From Acidobacterium sp. S8 (GTDB lineage: Bacteria > Acidobacteriota > Terriglobia > Terriglobales > Acidobacteriaceae), in NCBI RefSeq assembly GCF_009765985.1, contig NZ_LMUM01000006.1:18782-82781 (forward strand): 64,000 nt of DNA, written 5' to 3'. Both the position numbers and the translations under genes were made by a program. Positions 17,696 to 27,395 of the stretch are shown here, piece by piece (position 1 is the stretch's first letter; each line of letters begins with the position of its first letter). A model generated the notes under the pieces. That model ran no database searches, had not been told where the DNA came from, and was given only the letters and a program-made list of their open reading frames with translations.

Positions 17696-18850
17696 ATGAG
17701 CACACAACCGCAAAAATACACCCGGAACAATCCATATATTTCGCGCATGCTCGTCAACGTATTGATGACGATGCCCGACTCAGAAAAACAGACACGTCAT
17801 ATTGAGCTGGAGCTTGAGCCGGGCATGGACTATACGCCGGGCGATGCTGTGGGCATTGTGCCGGAAAACCGCCCTTCGGAGGTAGCCGAGGTACTGGAGC
17901 GGCTCAACTTTAAGGGTGATGAGCGGGTGTTGGATCACTACAAGGTCGAGATCAGCCTGGAAGAAGCGCTGCGCACGCGCCTGGCGATCGGCAAGCTCAC
18001 TCGGAGTTCTGTGAATGCGTACGCGAAGATTGCTCCGGGATCGGTGCCGCGGATCGAAGCTTTGAAGTCGCTGACGTTGCCGGAGAATCGCCCTGTAGCG
18101 GAGGAGTACGTCTGGGGCCGCGAGCTCATCGATCTGATTACGGAATATCCGGGCGGAATCACGGAGCCGCAACAGTTATTTACTGTGGTGGCGCGCCTTA
18201 CTCCGCGCATGTATTCGATTGCCTCATCGCAAGCCTCTGTGAAAGATGCGGTGCATACGATCGTGCGCGTTGTCTACTATTCGAGCCATCAACGTGATAG
18301 GCAGGGGCTGTGTTCCGGTCACTTGGGGGAACGCGCACCCGAAGGCTCCGCGATGCCGATCTTTCTGCACGCGAACAACAACTTCCGTCTTCCGGAAAAC
18401 ACCGACACGCCGGTGATTATGGTAGGTCCGGGTACAGGAATCGCACCGTTCCGTGCGTTTCTGCAGCACCGCAAGGCACACGGCCACAAGGGCGACAACT
18501 GGCTTTTCTTCGGCGAGCAGCGCCGTGTCTCGGATTTTCTTTATCAGGAAGACCTGGAAGGAATGTTCAAGGACGGTATTCTGACGCGGTTCGATACGGC
18601 TTTTTCCCGCGACCAAGCGCACAAAATTTATGTACAAGACCGCATGCGGGAGAATGATGCGGAGCTATATCGCTGGCTGGAACGAGGAGCACATTTCTAT
18701 GTGTGCGGCGACGCAAATCGCATGGCGAAAGATGTAGAGACCGCGCTGCTGGATGCCATTGCCAATGGAAAGAACTGCACGCCGGACGCGGCGCAGGAAT
18801 ATCTTGCCAATATGAAGAAGACGAGGCGCTATCAAACGGACGTTTATTAG
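17696..18850 (+). CDS. CysJ/FNR-type diflavin reductase C-terminal module (FAD+NADPH only)
   Basis: 384 residues. It matches the FAD and NADP half of sulfite reductase flavoprotein CysJ or cytochrome P450 reductase: PGDAVGIVPEN, PRMYSIASS (170-178), VGPGTGIAPFRAF (243-255), FYVCGDANRMAKDV and the terminal RRYQTDVY with an aromatic end. The helical connecting domain is present, but the N-terminal flavodoxin-like FMN domain is absent. The protein starts directly before the FAD domain. It may therefore pass electrons to a separate flavodoxin or sulfite reductase. No sulfite reductase beta subunit is in the window. Confidence 0.88.
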   Translation: MSTQPQKYTRNNPYISRMLVNVLMTMPDSEKQTRHIELELEPGMDYTPGDAVGIVPENRPSEVAEVLERLNFKGDERVLDHYKVEISLEEALRTRLAIGKLTRSSVNAYAKIAPGSVPRIEALKSLTLPENRPVAEEYVWGRELIDLITEYPGGITEPQQLFTVVARLTPRMYSIASSQASVKDAVHTIVRVVYYSSHQRDRQGLCSGHLGERAPEGSAMPIFLHANNNFRLPENTDTPVIMVGPGTGIAPFRAFLQHRKAHGHKGDNWLFFGEQRRVSDFLYQEDLEGMFKDGILTRFDTAFSRDQAHKIYVQDRMRENDAELYRWLERGAHFYVCGDANRMAKDVETALLDAIANGKNCTPDAAQEYLANMKKTRRYQTDVY

Positions 18851-18966
18851 GCACTTGTGCCAAGAGCGAACCAGGTCCTTCACCATATTCAGGGTTAGGG
18901 ACGACAAGCTCTTCTCTTAGACTGACCGGTTCGCTATCAGCCTGGCTATGGGCTGGCGTTGCAGCC

Positions 18967-20847
18967 CTACTCGACGGTTACTGATTTGGCCAGATTGCGC
19001 GGCTGATCTACATCGCATCCTCGCCTCACAGCAATGTGGTAGGCGAGCAGCTGAAGCGGAACGACATCGAGAACGGGGAGCAGAAGTTCGGGGGCATGCG
19101 GCACATAAAGGACGTGATCGACGAGCTGACCAATCTCATCATCTCCTTCGATGGCAACGGCAATCACTTTACCCGAGCGGGCAGTAACTTCCTGAATATT
19201 CGACAGCGTTTTTTCATATCGCAGCTTTGAGTCGCGGTTGTTTTTGTCCTTGGTGGCCAGGACGACAACGGGTAGCGATTCATCGATGAGCGCGTTAGGC
19301 CCATGCTTCATCTCGCCCGCAGGATAGCCTTCGGCGTGAATGTAGGAGATTTCTTTGAGCTTGAGTGCGCCCTCGAGCGCGATAGGGTAGTGAATACCTC
19401 GTCCAAGAAAGAGAAAATCACTGGCGTTGGAATAGATCCGGGCAAGTTTTTCGCATTCACTATCAACAGTGCGGAGAATTTCTTCGACCTTGCCAGGAAG
19501 AAGTGTCAGCTCTTCAAGCAATGCGCGGCTTTCCTGTTCGTTGATCGTCTGGCGCGTTTGCGCGAGATGTACTGCGAAGAGGAAGAGCGCAACTAACTGG
19601 GCTGTGAAGGCTTTTGTGGAAGCGACGCCGATTTCGGGGCCAGCGTGGGTATAAATGGTGCCATGGGCTTCTCGCGCAATCATCGCACCTACAACATTGC
19701 AGATGGCGATGGTCTTCGAGCCTTTGGCGATCATCTCGCGCTGTGCAGCGAGCGTATCGGCGGTTTCGCCCGATTGCGTGATGAGGAGCCCGAGAGCCGT
19801 GGAGTCCGGAATGGGATCACGGTAACGATATTCGCTGGCGTAGTCGACTTCGACCGGCACGCGCGCGAGGCGCTCGATCATGAACTTACCCGCTGTTGCG
19901 GCGTGCCAGCTGGTTCCGCAAGCGGCGATATTTATTTTGGTGGCGTGGCGGAAGTCTTCATCGCTGATCTTCATCTCGCTGAGAAAAACTTTGCCAGTGT
20001 CGAGCGAGATGCGCCCAAGGGTCGTATCGCGGATAGCGCGCGGCTGCTCAAAGACTTCCTTGAGCATGAAGTGCTTGTAGCCGCCCTTTTCCGCCTGAAT
20101 CGGGTCCCACTGAATGCGCTGTACCGGCCTCTCGATGATGTTGCCCTCAAAGTCTGTCAGGCAGACGCCAGATGGAGTGAGAATTGCCATGTCGCCATCT
20201 GCGAGAAAATACAGATTGCGCGTGTGATGCAAAATGCCGGGAACATCGGAGGCGACGAAATATTCGCCCTCGCCTAAACCGATCACGGCAGGCGGGCCGA
20301 AACGTGCCGCAACAATCTTGTCCGGTTCATCAGCGGAGATGACGACAATGGCGAAGGCGCCTGTCAGTCGAGCCACCGAACGGCGTATGGCTTCTTCGAG
20401 GGGCATCGTTTTTCCGGATTCGGCCGCAGATTTCAGCTCCTGCTCGATGAGGTGGGCGATGATTTCTGTATCAGTTTCAGTTACAAATTTGTGCCCTTCG
20501 GTGGTCAACTCATGCTTGAGAGCCAGGTAGTTCTCGACAATGCCGTTATGGACGACGACGATGCGACCGGAACAGTCGCGGTGTGGGTGGGCATTTTCTT
20601 CGGTGGGGCGGCCGTGAGTGGCCCACCGAGTATGGCCAATGCCATACGTTCCCGTGATAGGGCGGTCGTGCAGGACTTCTTCAAGTTTCTTCAGCTTGCC
20701 CGGGGCGCGGCGTAATTGCAGGCCGTCGCCATTGCCGCCGACTGCAATTCCAGCCGAATCGTAGCCGCGGTATTCGAGGCGTCGCAGGCCCTCAATAATG
20801 ACCGGGACGACCTCCTTCTTGCCCACATAACCGACAATCCCACACAT
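18967..20847 (-). CDS. glmS: Glutamine--fructose-6-phosphate aminotransferase (isomerizing)
   Basis: 626 residues. It makes glucosamine-6-phosphate for peptidoglycan and lipopolysaccharide. The N-terminal glutaminase domain begins MCGIVGYVG, with C2 as nucleophile, and has [13 protein letters not shown] and HNGIVENY. Two SIS sugar-isomerase domains follow ([47 protein letters not shown]). It ends [13 protein letters not shown], the conserved C-terminus. The gene lies 34 bases after purS and is probably co-transcribed with it. No glmS ribozyme leader is apparent. Confidence 0.97.
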   Translation of the reverse strand: MCGIVGYVGKKEVVPVIIEGLRRLEYRGYDSAGIAVGGNGDGLQLRRAPGKLKKLEEVLHDRPITGTYGIGHTRWATHGRPTEENAHPHRDCSGRIVVVHNGIVENYLALKHELTTEGHKFVTETDTEIIAHLIEQELKSAAESGKTMPLEEAIRRSVARLTGAFAIVVISADEPDKIVAARFGPPAVIGLGEGEYFVASDVPGILHHTRNLYFLADGDMAILTPSGVCLTDFEGNIIERPVQRIQWDPIQAEKGGYKHFMLKEVFEQPRAIRDTTLGRISLDTGKVFLSEMKISDEDFRHATKINIAACGTSWHAATAGKFMIERLARVPVEVDYASEYRYRDPIPDSTALGLLITQSGETADTLAAQREMIAKGSKTIAICNVVGAMIAREAHGTIYTHAGPEIGVASTKAFTAQLVALFLFAVHLAQTRQTINEQESRALLEELTLLPGKVEEILRTVDSECEKLARIYSNASDFLFLGRGIHYPIALEGALKLKEISYIHAEGYPAGEMKHGPNALIDESLPVVVLATKDKNNRDSKLRYEKTLSNIQEVTARSGKVIAVAIEGDDEIGQLVDHVLYVPHAPELLLPVLDVVPLQLLAYHIAVRRGCDVDQPRNLAKSVTVE

Positions 20848-20881
20848 GCTCCGATTGTACGGCTAGTGTCAATATCGAAAG

Positions 20882-21133
20882 CTATGCGCCTTCTTCCAAT
20901 TTGTAAGTGAACTCTTCAATAACGGGATTGGTTAAAACATCCTTCGCGATGCGCTCTACTTCCGCTTTGGCGGCTGCGGCATCGAGCGATCCGTCGAGTT
21001 CCAGGACAAAATATTTTCCCTGGCGTACGTCTTTCACGCCCTGGTACTGCATCTTCCTGAGTGCATTCTGGATGGTCTGGCCCTGGGGGTCAAGTACCGT
21101 CCTCTTGAGTGTCACGTAGACATGAGCCTTCAT
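20882..21133 (-). CDS. purS: Phosphoribosylformylglycinamidine synthase subunit PurS
   Basis: 83 residues. The small structural subunit of the PurLQS complex, step 4 of purine synthesis. The sequence MKAHVYVTLKRTVLDPQGQ, ALRKMQYQGVKDVRQGKYF and the C-terminal NPVIEEFTYKLEE match PurS. PurS usually sits with purQ and purL, but here the partner is glmS, 34 bases downstream. Both enzymes use glutamine amide nitrogen, so shared expression is plausible. purQ and purL must lie elsewhere. Confidence 0.92.
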   Translation of the reverse strand: MKAHVYVTLKRTVLDPQGQTIQNALRKMQYQGVKDVRQGKYFVLELDGSLDAAAAKAEVERIAKDVLTNPVIEEFTYKLEEGA

Positions 21134-21213
21134 TATGCCCGATTATAAACGGTGCTTATACGGTCGCGGGTCTTGTTCCGGGATTCATAGAGATTGCGTA
21201 CACTAGGAAGCGA

Positions 21214-21762
21214 ATGGTTAATTATTTAGAACTACCGATTGGCGAGAAAGTGCCCGAGGTAATCAACGGCGTTATCGAGATTCCGTTCGAGGGCATTAAC
21301 AAGTACGAGTACGACAAGCAGCTGCATGTCTTCCGGCTCGACCGCAACCTGTACTCTCCAGTGCACTATCCCGGAGATTACGGCTTCATCCCTTCGACAT
21401 TGAGCGATGACGGCGATCCTCTCGACGTTCTGGTGCTGGTGGATGCCCCGAGCTTTCCCGGCTGCGTGATGCAGGTGCGTCCGATAGGTCTGCTCGAAAT
21501 GCTCGATCAGGGTGTTCTGGACGAGAAGGTGCTTGCGGTGGGCAAGAACAATCCGCGCTACACCGATGTGTGGAATTATTCGGAGATCTATCCGCACATG
21601 CTCAAGGAAATTACGCATTTCTTCTCGATCTATAAAGATCTTGAGGGAAAACGTGTTGAAGTTCGTGGATGGCATGATGCTGCTTATGCGCGCGACCGTG
21701 TCCTGTATGCCGCGAGAAACTTTACAGAAAACAAAGAGAAAAAGCAGGCTGCTAAGAAGTAG
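21214..21762 (+). CDS. ppa: Inorganic pyrophosphatase, family I
   Basis: 182 residues from ATG 21214, with AGGAAG just upstream. The open frame extends 105 bases further back without family similarity. Soluble Mg-dependent enzyme that hydrolyses pyrophosphate. The signature DGDPLDV (66-72) and HYPGDYGFIP are present, followed by KEITHFFSIYKDLEGK. A Lys-rich tail closes the protein. It is divergent from purS-glmS and followed by a perfect hairpin terminator. Confidence 0.96.
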   Translation: MVNYLELPIGEKVPEVINGVIEIPFEGINKYEYDKQLHVFRLDRNLYSPVHYPGDYGFIPSTLSDDGDPLDVLVLVDAPSFPGCVMQVRPIGLLEMLDQGVLDEKVLAVGKNNPRYTDVWNYSEIYPHMLKEITHFFSIYKDLEGKRVEVRGWHDAAYARDRVLYAARNFTENKEKKQAAKK

Positions 21763-21780
21763 CTCGGAAGAGTGCGAAAA

Positions 21781-21811
21781 GATTTGGCCCCGGATTGTCC
21801 GGGGCCAAATC
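21781..21811. terminator. Hairpin terminator between ppa and the AsmA gene
   Basis: GATTTGGCCCCGG and CCGGGGCCAAATC form a perfect 13-bp stem with a 5-base loop. It lies 19 bases after the ppa stop and 2 bases before the convergent AsmA-gene stop. It likely ends transcription from both sides, although the T-run is short. Confidence 0.8.
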
Positions 21812-21813
21812 TG

Positions 21814-24309
21814 TTATTGCGGTTGAGTTCTGGCAACCCGGGTAGGCTGGTTTTCTTCAGTCCCTACAGCCAGGTCCGGTTTTCCTGCAAATGAAATCGT
21901 TCCGGAGACGGCTTGCTTGAGCGGACCCTGCGTTATCTGCGATTGCCCAATCACAAGCTTCGTTTTCTCGATGGTGCCGTCGGCGCTCCAGTGGTCAAAA
22001 TGCGGAGGAAGCGAGGCAGAGTCGAGCTTTCCATTCGTCCAATCCCAGTGAAATGTACCATGCGCGGAAGTGGCGAGGTCGCTGCGGGAGTATCCAGCAA
22101 GTTCTACGTGGGCGTTCGCACTTACTACGCCGGAAGTCGTGTCATCCTGCCCCAGACTGGTGAGCCCTCCGGCATTTGCATGGAGAAGCTGCGCGTCCAA
22201 ACTGTATTTCGGGGCGCTTCCGGTTACATCCATCGTTCCAGTGGCATGAAGCAGGCCATTCAGCGCGTGTCCATCAATGGAGGTGAAACGAACATTGCGG
22301 CCTTCGATGTGAAGTGAGGTGCTGGCGTCATGGAGTGCCAGCGGACCGAGATTGAAAACGCCGGTATGGATGGTTCCGTTTAAAGCAGGCCACTGCACCT
22401 TGTTCCGGTCGAGACGGGCGAGTATCTGCTGCAGAAACTCGCCGTGTTCACCTGCGCCCATCAGCGTAGATTGCAGGGCGGCTGCATCAAGTTGCGGCGT
22501 CACAAGTGAAAATTCACGGATACAGGGATCTGCGCAGGGAATCGGCGTCGTAATCGAAAGAGTTGCCGGAAGCTTGTGAAAGACGATTGAAACCGGATTC
22601 CATACGATCTGAGCTGGAGTGAGGATGGCTTGTGCGGACGGAATTTCTACGGGATCCGGCAGGAATTGTGCTTGATAGCTCGCATTTCTGAGAGTAAAAG
22701 TGCCCTCGGCAACTGCAGCAGGCGGCGGGTTTCCGAAGATATTGGTCTGCGGCAGCCAAGGACCATGAACTGTAAGAGCGAAGCTTGCCTCTCCCTCCGG
22801 TGCCAGCGACGCGGCGGCATTTGTTAGGAGAGGCCCAAAGGTAGCAGCCAGGGGCTTTACACGTGCGATCGCCGCATCCCCGGTCAGGTGCAAGAGGAAG
22901 CTTTGGCGGGTGAAATCCCCGGAGAGTGAAAGTGGTCCGTCGCCGCCGAGACCTATATCGACATTTTCGAGATGGAGCGATGGGACGGTCGGCTTTTGCG
23001 GGGGTCTGGCCTTCGGGGATTTGTGCAAGGCCGGAGTGCCCGGTGTGCTGATGAGGTGCAGGGTGGGGAAGACAAGCGGTGCATCCATGCCTGACGTGCG
23101 AAGGGCCAAGCCGGTGATTGCGACATCTCCGTTCAGGGGGGCTACGGCTGCCCGATGCCACGAGAGGGTCCCCTGCATGGCGCCGGCGACCTTAGCTGAA
23201 TCGGCGAAGCCGTTCCGGACAAGGCGAACGGCGGAAAGCGCGAAGCTGGCGGGAACATTCTCTATCCGAAGCGTGAGAGCGGGATCAGGATGCTCGATGT
23301 CTCCGATAGTCCCAGTTAGGAGAAAGTGGCCGTTCTGTATGGGCCAGAGGCAGGTCAGATCCTCCACCGAGCGCGCATTGTGGCGGTAGCTGCCCTGGCA
23401 TGTGGCGTCTACGTTAAAGGCATCAAGAGGCGCAAACTCCTGACGGTGCATTCCGGCGATTTGAATCCGTGTCTTGAACTGCGGGTTGAAAACATCTCCC
23501 TTAATGGTGCCGTCCATGGCTAGATTGCCGCGCCACCCGCTGTCTTCCCCTATCAGGAGCCGGCCAATCTGGCCGAGCGGCGCGTTAGACCACTCGGTCT
23601 CAAGATCGATCGGCATGTTTCCGAGAGCAGAGGCGCGGTGAATAGAGCCTTGAACGCGCACGGTTCCTGTATCCGAGAGGCCGAGGTCGATGTCTGTGCG
23701 GACGGGCTGCGCTTCGAGGCGGAGGCGCCACTCCTCGGGATTGGCGAGCCACATGGCGAAATCTGCGTTGAATAGGGAAAAAGGCTTCTTTTCGTTGCCG
23801 ATTTTGAAATTTACACGGGCGCTGCTGGCTTCAATGTAGGGGAAGCGAGGAGCACTGCTGGCGCGACGTTGTCCGGTGGGGGCGTTAGGGATGCGCGATG
23901 CCTGCAGTAGAACTGTGCCGATATTCCAGCGGCCTTCATTGTTGCGGACGAGATTGAAGCTGGGCTGGTCGAGGCTGATCTGGCCGATTTCCAGGCGTCC
24001 ACGCCATAAGGAGCTGAGGCGGATGGAGGCGGTGACACTCTGGGCCCGCAGGGTAGGCTCATCGCCGAAGGCGGGGTCTTCTTCAACGAGGAAGTCGCTG
24101 AGCTCGAGACCGGGAAGAGGCAGCAGGCGTAGCGTGACCGAGGACAGGTGCACGTGGCGGCCAAGCGCGCTGCCGACGGCGTCGGCGATACGACGCTGAT
24201 AGCGGTTGATATTGATGAGCGGAGGCAGGATGAGAGCCACAGCCAGCAGGAACAGGGCGGTGAAGAGAATCCAGTATTTTTTTTGAGATTTGCGCGGGTT
24301 TTCGCTCAT
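21814..24309 (-). CDS. AsmA-family membrane/periplasmic protein
   Basis: About 831 residues from ATG 24309; a GTG 9 bases earlier is also in frame. One N-terminal helix (WILFTALFLLAVALILPPLI) leads into NINRYQRRIADAVGSALGRHVHL, the AsmA start motif. A long region of repeated beta-strand segments follows, with the DUF748/AsmA-like blocks FTLRNASYQAQFLPDPVEI and NGLLHATGTMDVTG. The family belongs to the AsmA/TamB-like group of bridge proteins that move lipid between membranes or influence outer-membrane assembly. It is a single gene, with a long intergenic region upstream. Confidence 0.87.
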   Translation of the reverse strand: MSENPRKSQKKYWILFTALFLLAVALILPPLININRYQRRIADAVGSALGRHVHLSSVTLRLLPLPGLELSDFLVEEDPAFGDEPTLRAQSVTASIRLSSLWRGRLEIGQISLDQPSFNLVRNNEGRWNIGTVLLQASRIPNAPTGQRRASSAPRFPYIEASSARVNFKIGNEKKPFSLFNADFAMWLANPEEWRLRLEAQPVRTDIDLGLSDTGTVRVQGSIHRASALGNMPIDLETEWSNAPLGQIGRLLIGEDSGWRGNLAMDGTIKGDVFNPQFKTRIQIAGMHRQEFAPLDAFNVDATCQGSYRHNARSVEDLTCLWPIQNGHFLLTGTIGDIEHPDPALTLRIENVPASFALSAVRLVRNGFADSAKVAGAMQGTLSWHRAAVAPLNGDVAITGLALRTSGMDAPLVFPTLHLISTPGTPALHKSPKARPPQKPTVPSLHLENVDIGLGGDGPLSLSGDFTRQSFLLHLTGDAAIARVKPLAATFGPLLTNAAASLAPEGEASFALTVHGPWLPQTNIFGNPPPAAVAEGTFTLRNASYQAQFLPDPVEIPSAQAILTPAQIVWNPVSIVFHKLPATLSITTPIPCADPCIREFSLVTPQLDAAALQSTLMGAGEHGEFLQQILARLDRNKVQWPALNGTIHTGVFNLGPLALHDASTSLHIEGRNVRFTSIDGHALNGLLHATGTMDVTGSAPKYSLDAQLLHANAGGLTSLGQDDTTSGVVSANAHVELAGYSRSDLATSAHGTFHWDWTNGKLDSASLPPHFDHWSADGTIEKTKLVIGQSQITQGPLKQAVSGTISFAGKPDLAVGTEENQPTRVARTQPQ

Positions 24310-24635
24310 CGATTCCACTGCTGATTGAACATATCACTTGAGGATTTGAGAGGCAGGCCCCCTCTCCTGTTTTGACGGAGATTGTTTGTTTTCAGCAGGT
24401 TATGACATCATGCCTGTATGGACATCGTTTATTTTCAATGGTTTAGCGCGTAGACGTATTTTCCTGCTTTTCCCGCTACTTCCATTATAGCGGTTTAAGA
24501 GGTAATTTTCGGCACCTCCGCTCGTTCCGCAAATCATTCAATCTAAATAGCTTGTGTGGATGATTACGTCTGCGAGGGCTTGACAAAGAAATACCCATCT
24601 TCGCATTTGCGAAGATGGGTATTTTGTCTTGCGGA
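24310..24635. other. Intergenic 326 bases with one strong terminator
   Basis: Between the AsmA gene start and the first signal-peptidase stop. It must hold the AsmA promoter (leftward). The only clear element is the hairpin at 24589-24624. No protein frame is supported. Confidence 0.5.
24589..24624. terminator. Long hairpin terminator after lepB cluster
   Basis: AAATACCCATCTTCGC and GCGAAGATGGGTATTT make a perfect 16-bp stem with loop ATTT. It lies 12 bases after the stop of the minus-strand signal peptidase gene and closes the rnc-lepB-lepB cluster. Confidence 0.9.
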
Positions 24636-25424
24636 CTACTTCACCAGGTGCAGTGTTCGATTCCAGCGGGTCTGGTCGAAGAAGTGGATGACGATGTGGA
24701 AGATAAAGCCGACGCGGTCAGCCATCGAGGTCTTGTCGATCTGGTCTTCCGGGGTGACAAAGGACCAATAGACGAGGAGGGGACGACCGACGATGTTTTC
24801 GCGCGGCACGAAACCCCAGTAACGGCTGTCGAGGCTGACGGGACGGTTGTCGCCCATGGCGAAGTAGTGGCCATCGGGGACAACCAGATCATCGCCCTGG
24901 ATATGGCTCGGCAGGTCCACGGACCATTCGGCGGTTACGTCCGCCGCCTGTGAAGGCGGAACCGCAGGAAAATCATCACGATAGGGGAAGTATCCATCTT
25001 CGCCCGGCTTGGCGGCCAGAGGCTCGACCTGGGGCTGCCCGTTGAGGTAGACGGTTCCGTTGCGCAGATGAATGCGATCTCCGGGGATACCGACGACACG
25101 CTTGACGAGGAAAATGTGATCGCCGTTCGGCTCGGCTACAGGCTTGTAGAAGACGATGATGTCGCCGCGACGAATATTGCGGTAATGCTCAAAGAAGGCC
25201 CATTTTGCCGGAGGAGCAAGGGTCATGCGATCGACGAGGACGTGATCGCCGATGAGCAGAGTCTTCTCCATGGAGGCAGAAGGTATCTCAAAATTCTGGA
25301 AGATGAAGGTGAGAGCGAAGAGGCCCAGCACAAGCACGCTGCAGATGGAGGCGATGAACTCGAGAGGTGTTTCCTCGTGGTGAGCTTGTTTATTTTCCGA
25401 CTGTTTTTCGAGAATCTGTTCCAT
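24636..25424 (-). CDS. lepB: Signal peptidase I (first copy)
   Basis: 262 residues. It cuts signal peptides from secreted proteins at the outer face of the inner membrane. One membrane helix (about 25-43) precedes the catalytic serine region PSASMEKTLLIGDHVLVDR with S51, and the general-base lysine K109 is in KRVVGIPGDRIHL. The closing block is YFAMGDNR...LDSRYWGFVPRENIVGRP. It is the last gene of the minus cluster, 175 bases after a second signal peptidase. The two copies are about equally long but clearly diverged. Confidence 0.95.
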   Translation of the reverse strand: MEQILEKQSENKQAHHEETPLEFIASICSVLVLGLFALTFIFQNFEIPSASMEKTLLIGDHVLVDRMTLAPPAKWAFFEHYRNIRRGDIIVFYKPVAEPNGDHIFLVKRVVGIPGDRIHLRNGTVYLNGQPQVEPLAAKPGEDGYFPYRDDFPAVPPSQAADVTAEWSVDLPSHIQGDDLVVPDGHYFAMGDNRPVSLDSRYWGFVPRENIVGRPLLVYWSFVTPEDQIDKTSMADRVGFIFHIVIHFFDQTRWNRTLHLVK

Positions 25425-25475
25425 ATTTTAGTCTTGCTGCGGTAATTATTCAGTCTGAAATCCGCTGAATTTTCC

Positions 25476-25489
25476 AGGGCTAAAGCCCT
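25476..25489. repeat. Short inverted repeat AGGGC-TAAA-GCCCT
   Basis: A 5-bp stem with loop TAAA, 20 bases before a stronger copy of the same motif (CCGGGCTAAAGCCCGG). Together they look like a tandem dispersed palindromic repeat between the two signal peptidase genes. Confidence 0.5.
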
Positions 25490-25508
25490 CTTTGTCTTGT
25501 CTTGCATT

Positions 25509-25528
25509 CACCGGGCTAAAGCCCGGTG
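25509..25528 (+). repeat. Dispersed palindrome, CACCGGGC-TAAA-GCCCGGTG type
   Basis: Perfect 8-bp inverted repeat followed on the right by GCTTCTAC. Related copies at 45731-45750 and 47170-47189 carry the reverse-strand tail, with GTGGAAGC on the left at 47170. It is a short intergenic repeat, here between lepB copies; it may also act as a weak terminator or processing site. Confidence 0.7.
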
Positions 25529-25599
25529 CTTCTACCTGAAAACCTTTGATATTCAAGTCGCGGCCAGAAGCCGATCCAATCAAATCTCCAGCTGACCTT

Positions 25600-26454
25600 T
25601 CACCACACCACGCGGAACATGCGGTCCCAGCGGGCGAAATCTACGATGCTGTTTACAGGGTCCTTATCGTGTCCGAGTCTATCATCCGGCAGGTCGGGAA
25701 CACTTGTGGTAGATGGCTGGCGCAGCGAGAAGTAGATGACGAAGGGACGGCCCACGATGTTCTGTTGTGGCACGAAGCCCCAATAGCGACTATCGCGGCT
25801 ATGGTTGCGGTTGTCGCCCAGAGCGAAATAGCGGCCGGGCGGGACGATCAGGTCACCGTTCTGGATGTCGTGACGCATTTCCATCCACCAATGGGTGTCG
25901 ACGCCGGGATCTGTATAGAGCGTGGTGGGGAACTGGTCGCGAAAGTTGTCAGCGTACGAGGTTTCGTAGGCGGCGTAGGGCTCGTTTAGCTGCTGAGCAT
26001 TAAGAAAGACAACGCCATCGTGAAGATGGACCCGGTCGCCGGGAATGGCTACGACGCGCTTGACGACGTGATCGGTTGGATCGAGCGGGAAGTGGAAGAC
26101 GACGATATCGCCGCGTTTCACTGGCTCATAGGGGAGCACCCGTTTCCAGACACCGGCGGGAGCATAGATCATCTTGTTGACGAGGAGGAAGTCGCCGACG
26201 AGGAGTGTGTGCTCCATGGATTCCGATGGGATGCGAAAGGGCTGCACGATAAAAGTGAGTACGAAGAGGGCAAAGATAATGACTGAAAGCAGCGAGCGAA
26301 CGGTATCGAGCACCGTGGGGTAGACAACATGATGCCGGTGAGGCGCGGGTAAAGCTGCAGGACGAATAGCAGCATAGGCAGCCACCGTGGTCTCTGCGAC
26401 CACGGCGGGAGGGCTGACGACCGGGGTGGCAAGCGTCGGCTGAGGTTCACTCAC
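25600..26454 (-). CDS. lepB: Signal peptidase I (second copy)
   Basis: 284 residues from GTG 26454. The first 45 residues are an extra Ala/Pro-rich cytoplasmic segment. A membrane helix (52-70) precedes PSESMEHTLLVGDFLLVNKM with catalytic S79, and K132 lies in VKRVVAIPGDRVHLHDG. The C-terminal GRYFALGDNRNHSRDSRYWGFVPQQNIVGRP is conserved. The start overlaps the rnc stop by 8 bases, so translation is coupled. Having two tandem paralogs suggests a split of substrates, but the sequence does not show which. Confidence 0.95.
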   Translation of the reverse strand: MSEPQPTLATPVVSPPAVVAETTVAAYAAIRPAALPAPHRHHVVYPTVLDTVRSLLSVIIFALFVLTFIVQPFRIPSESMEHTLLVGDFLLVNKMIYAPAGVWKRVLPYEPVKRGDIVVFHFPLDPTDHVVKRVVAIPGDRVHLHDGVVFLNAQQLNEPYAAYETSYADNFRDQFPTTLYTDPGVDTHWWMEMRHDIQNGDLIVPPGRYFALGDNRNHSRDSRYWGFVPQQNIVGRPFVIYFSLRQPSTTSVPDLPDDRLGHDKDPVNSIVDFARWDRMFRVVW

Positions 26455-27238
26455 CGGCTGTCTCCTTGACTACGGCTACTATGGTGGCAGCGGTCAGCTT
26501 TTCCATAGCGCGGCGGGCAGCTTCCTGCTCGGCTTTTTTCTTGGTGGTGCCCATGCCGCGTGCCAGGGCTTTGCCGGCCGTGCCGTTGTCGGCGACGCGG
26601 ACTTCGACGGTGAAGCGCTTGCGATGGTCGGGGCCGCTCTCGCCTTTCACAATATAGACGGGCTGGCTGCCTTTATTGGCCTGCAGATACTCCTGCAGAG
26701 CGGATTTGTGGTCGCCAATGCTGCGGCCTTCGAGCAGCTCTTTCTGGAGATCCATAACGGATGGCTCAAGGACTTCGCGTTCGACGAAGGCCCGGGCAAT
26801 TTCCAAGCCGGCATCGAGGTAGAGCGCTGCGATGACCGCTTCAATACCGTTGGCGAGCAGGGCGGATTTTTTGCGTCCACCGCTGCGCTCCTCGCCCTTG
26901 CCAAGGAGCAGGTACTTGCCCAGCTTGAGCCGCGCACCGACCTGCCCAAGATGTTTGCGGCTGACGAGGGCGGAACGCAGGCGGGTAAGCTCGCCTTCGC
27001 TGAGCTCGGGAAAGCGCTTGAAGAGGGATTCGGCCACCAGGAGGCCGATGACGGCGTCGCCGAGGAATTCGAGCTGCTCGTTGTCTTCCGGGGGCGCCTC
27101 GTCACCGGCGATTTCGGAGAGATGGTGCTCATGGGCGAGCGAGCTGTGGGTGAGGGCCTGGACAAGCAGGTGCTCCCGCTCGAACTTATGCCCGAGCGCG
27201 CGCTCCAGCGGTTGAAATGCCGGTTGCCCCATTTCCAA
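26447..27238 (-). CDS. rnc: Ribonuclease III
   Basis: 263 residues. Cleaves double-stranded RNA in rRNA processing and regulation. The catalytic signature NEQLEFLGDAV lies at 53-63, with VQALTHSSLAHEH before it. The double-stranded-RNA binding domain is near 180-250 (HKSALQEYLQANKGSQPVYIV...GTTKKKAEQEAARRAM). TTG 27238 has AGAGGG six bases upstream; ATG 27232 is the alternative. It is the first gene of the rnc-lepB-lepB minus-strand operon, an order also common in other phyla. Confidence 0.95.
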   Translation of the reverse strand: MEMGQPAFQPLERALGHKFEREHLLVQALTHSSLAHEHHLSEIAGDEAPPEDNEQLEFLGDAVIGLLVAESLFKRFPELSEGELTRLRSALVSRKHLGQVGARLKLGKYLLLGKGEERSGGRKKSALLANGIEAVIAALYLDAGLEIARAFVEREVLEPSVMDLQKELLEGRSIGDHKSALQEYLQANKGSQPVYIVKGESGPDHRKRFTVEVRVADNGTAGKALARGMGTTKKKAEQEAARRAMEKLTAATIVAVVKETAGE

Positions 27239-27395
27239 TGCAGCCCTCTTTTACTGTAGACGATTTATTGGACGCTATTCAAAGCATTGAGGCTTAGAGC
27301 GGGCGTTCTTTCTGCCGAAAGAATGATTTTGGCGGGTGGGCTGCCGGGGCTATGTTGTTGACCCAGCTTTTCGGGGGGGGAAGCTGTGCCAGTCT

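Noticed and set aside
20848..20881. A glmS ribozyme or riboswitch before glmS
   Set aside because: The leader is only 34 bases to purS, too short for such an RNA.
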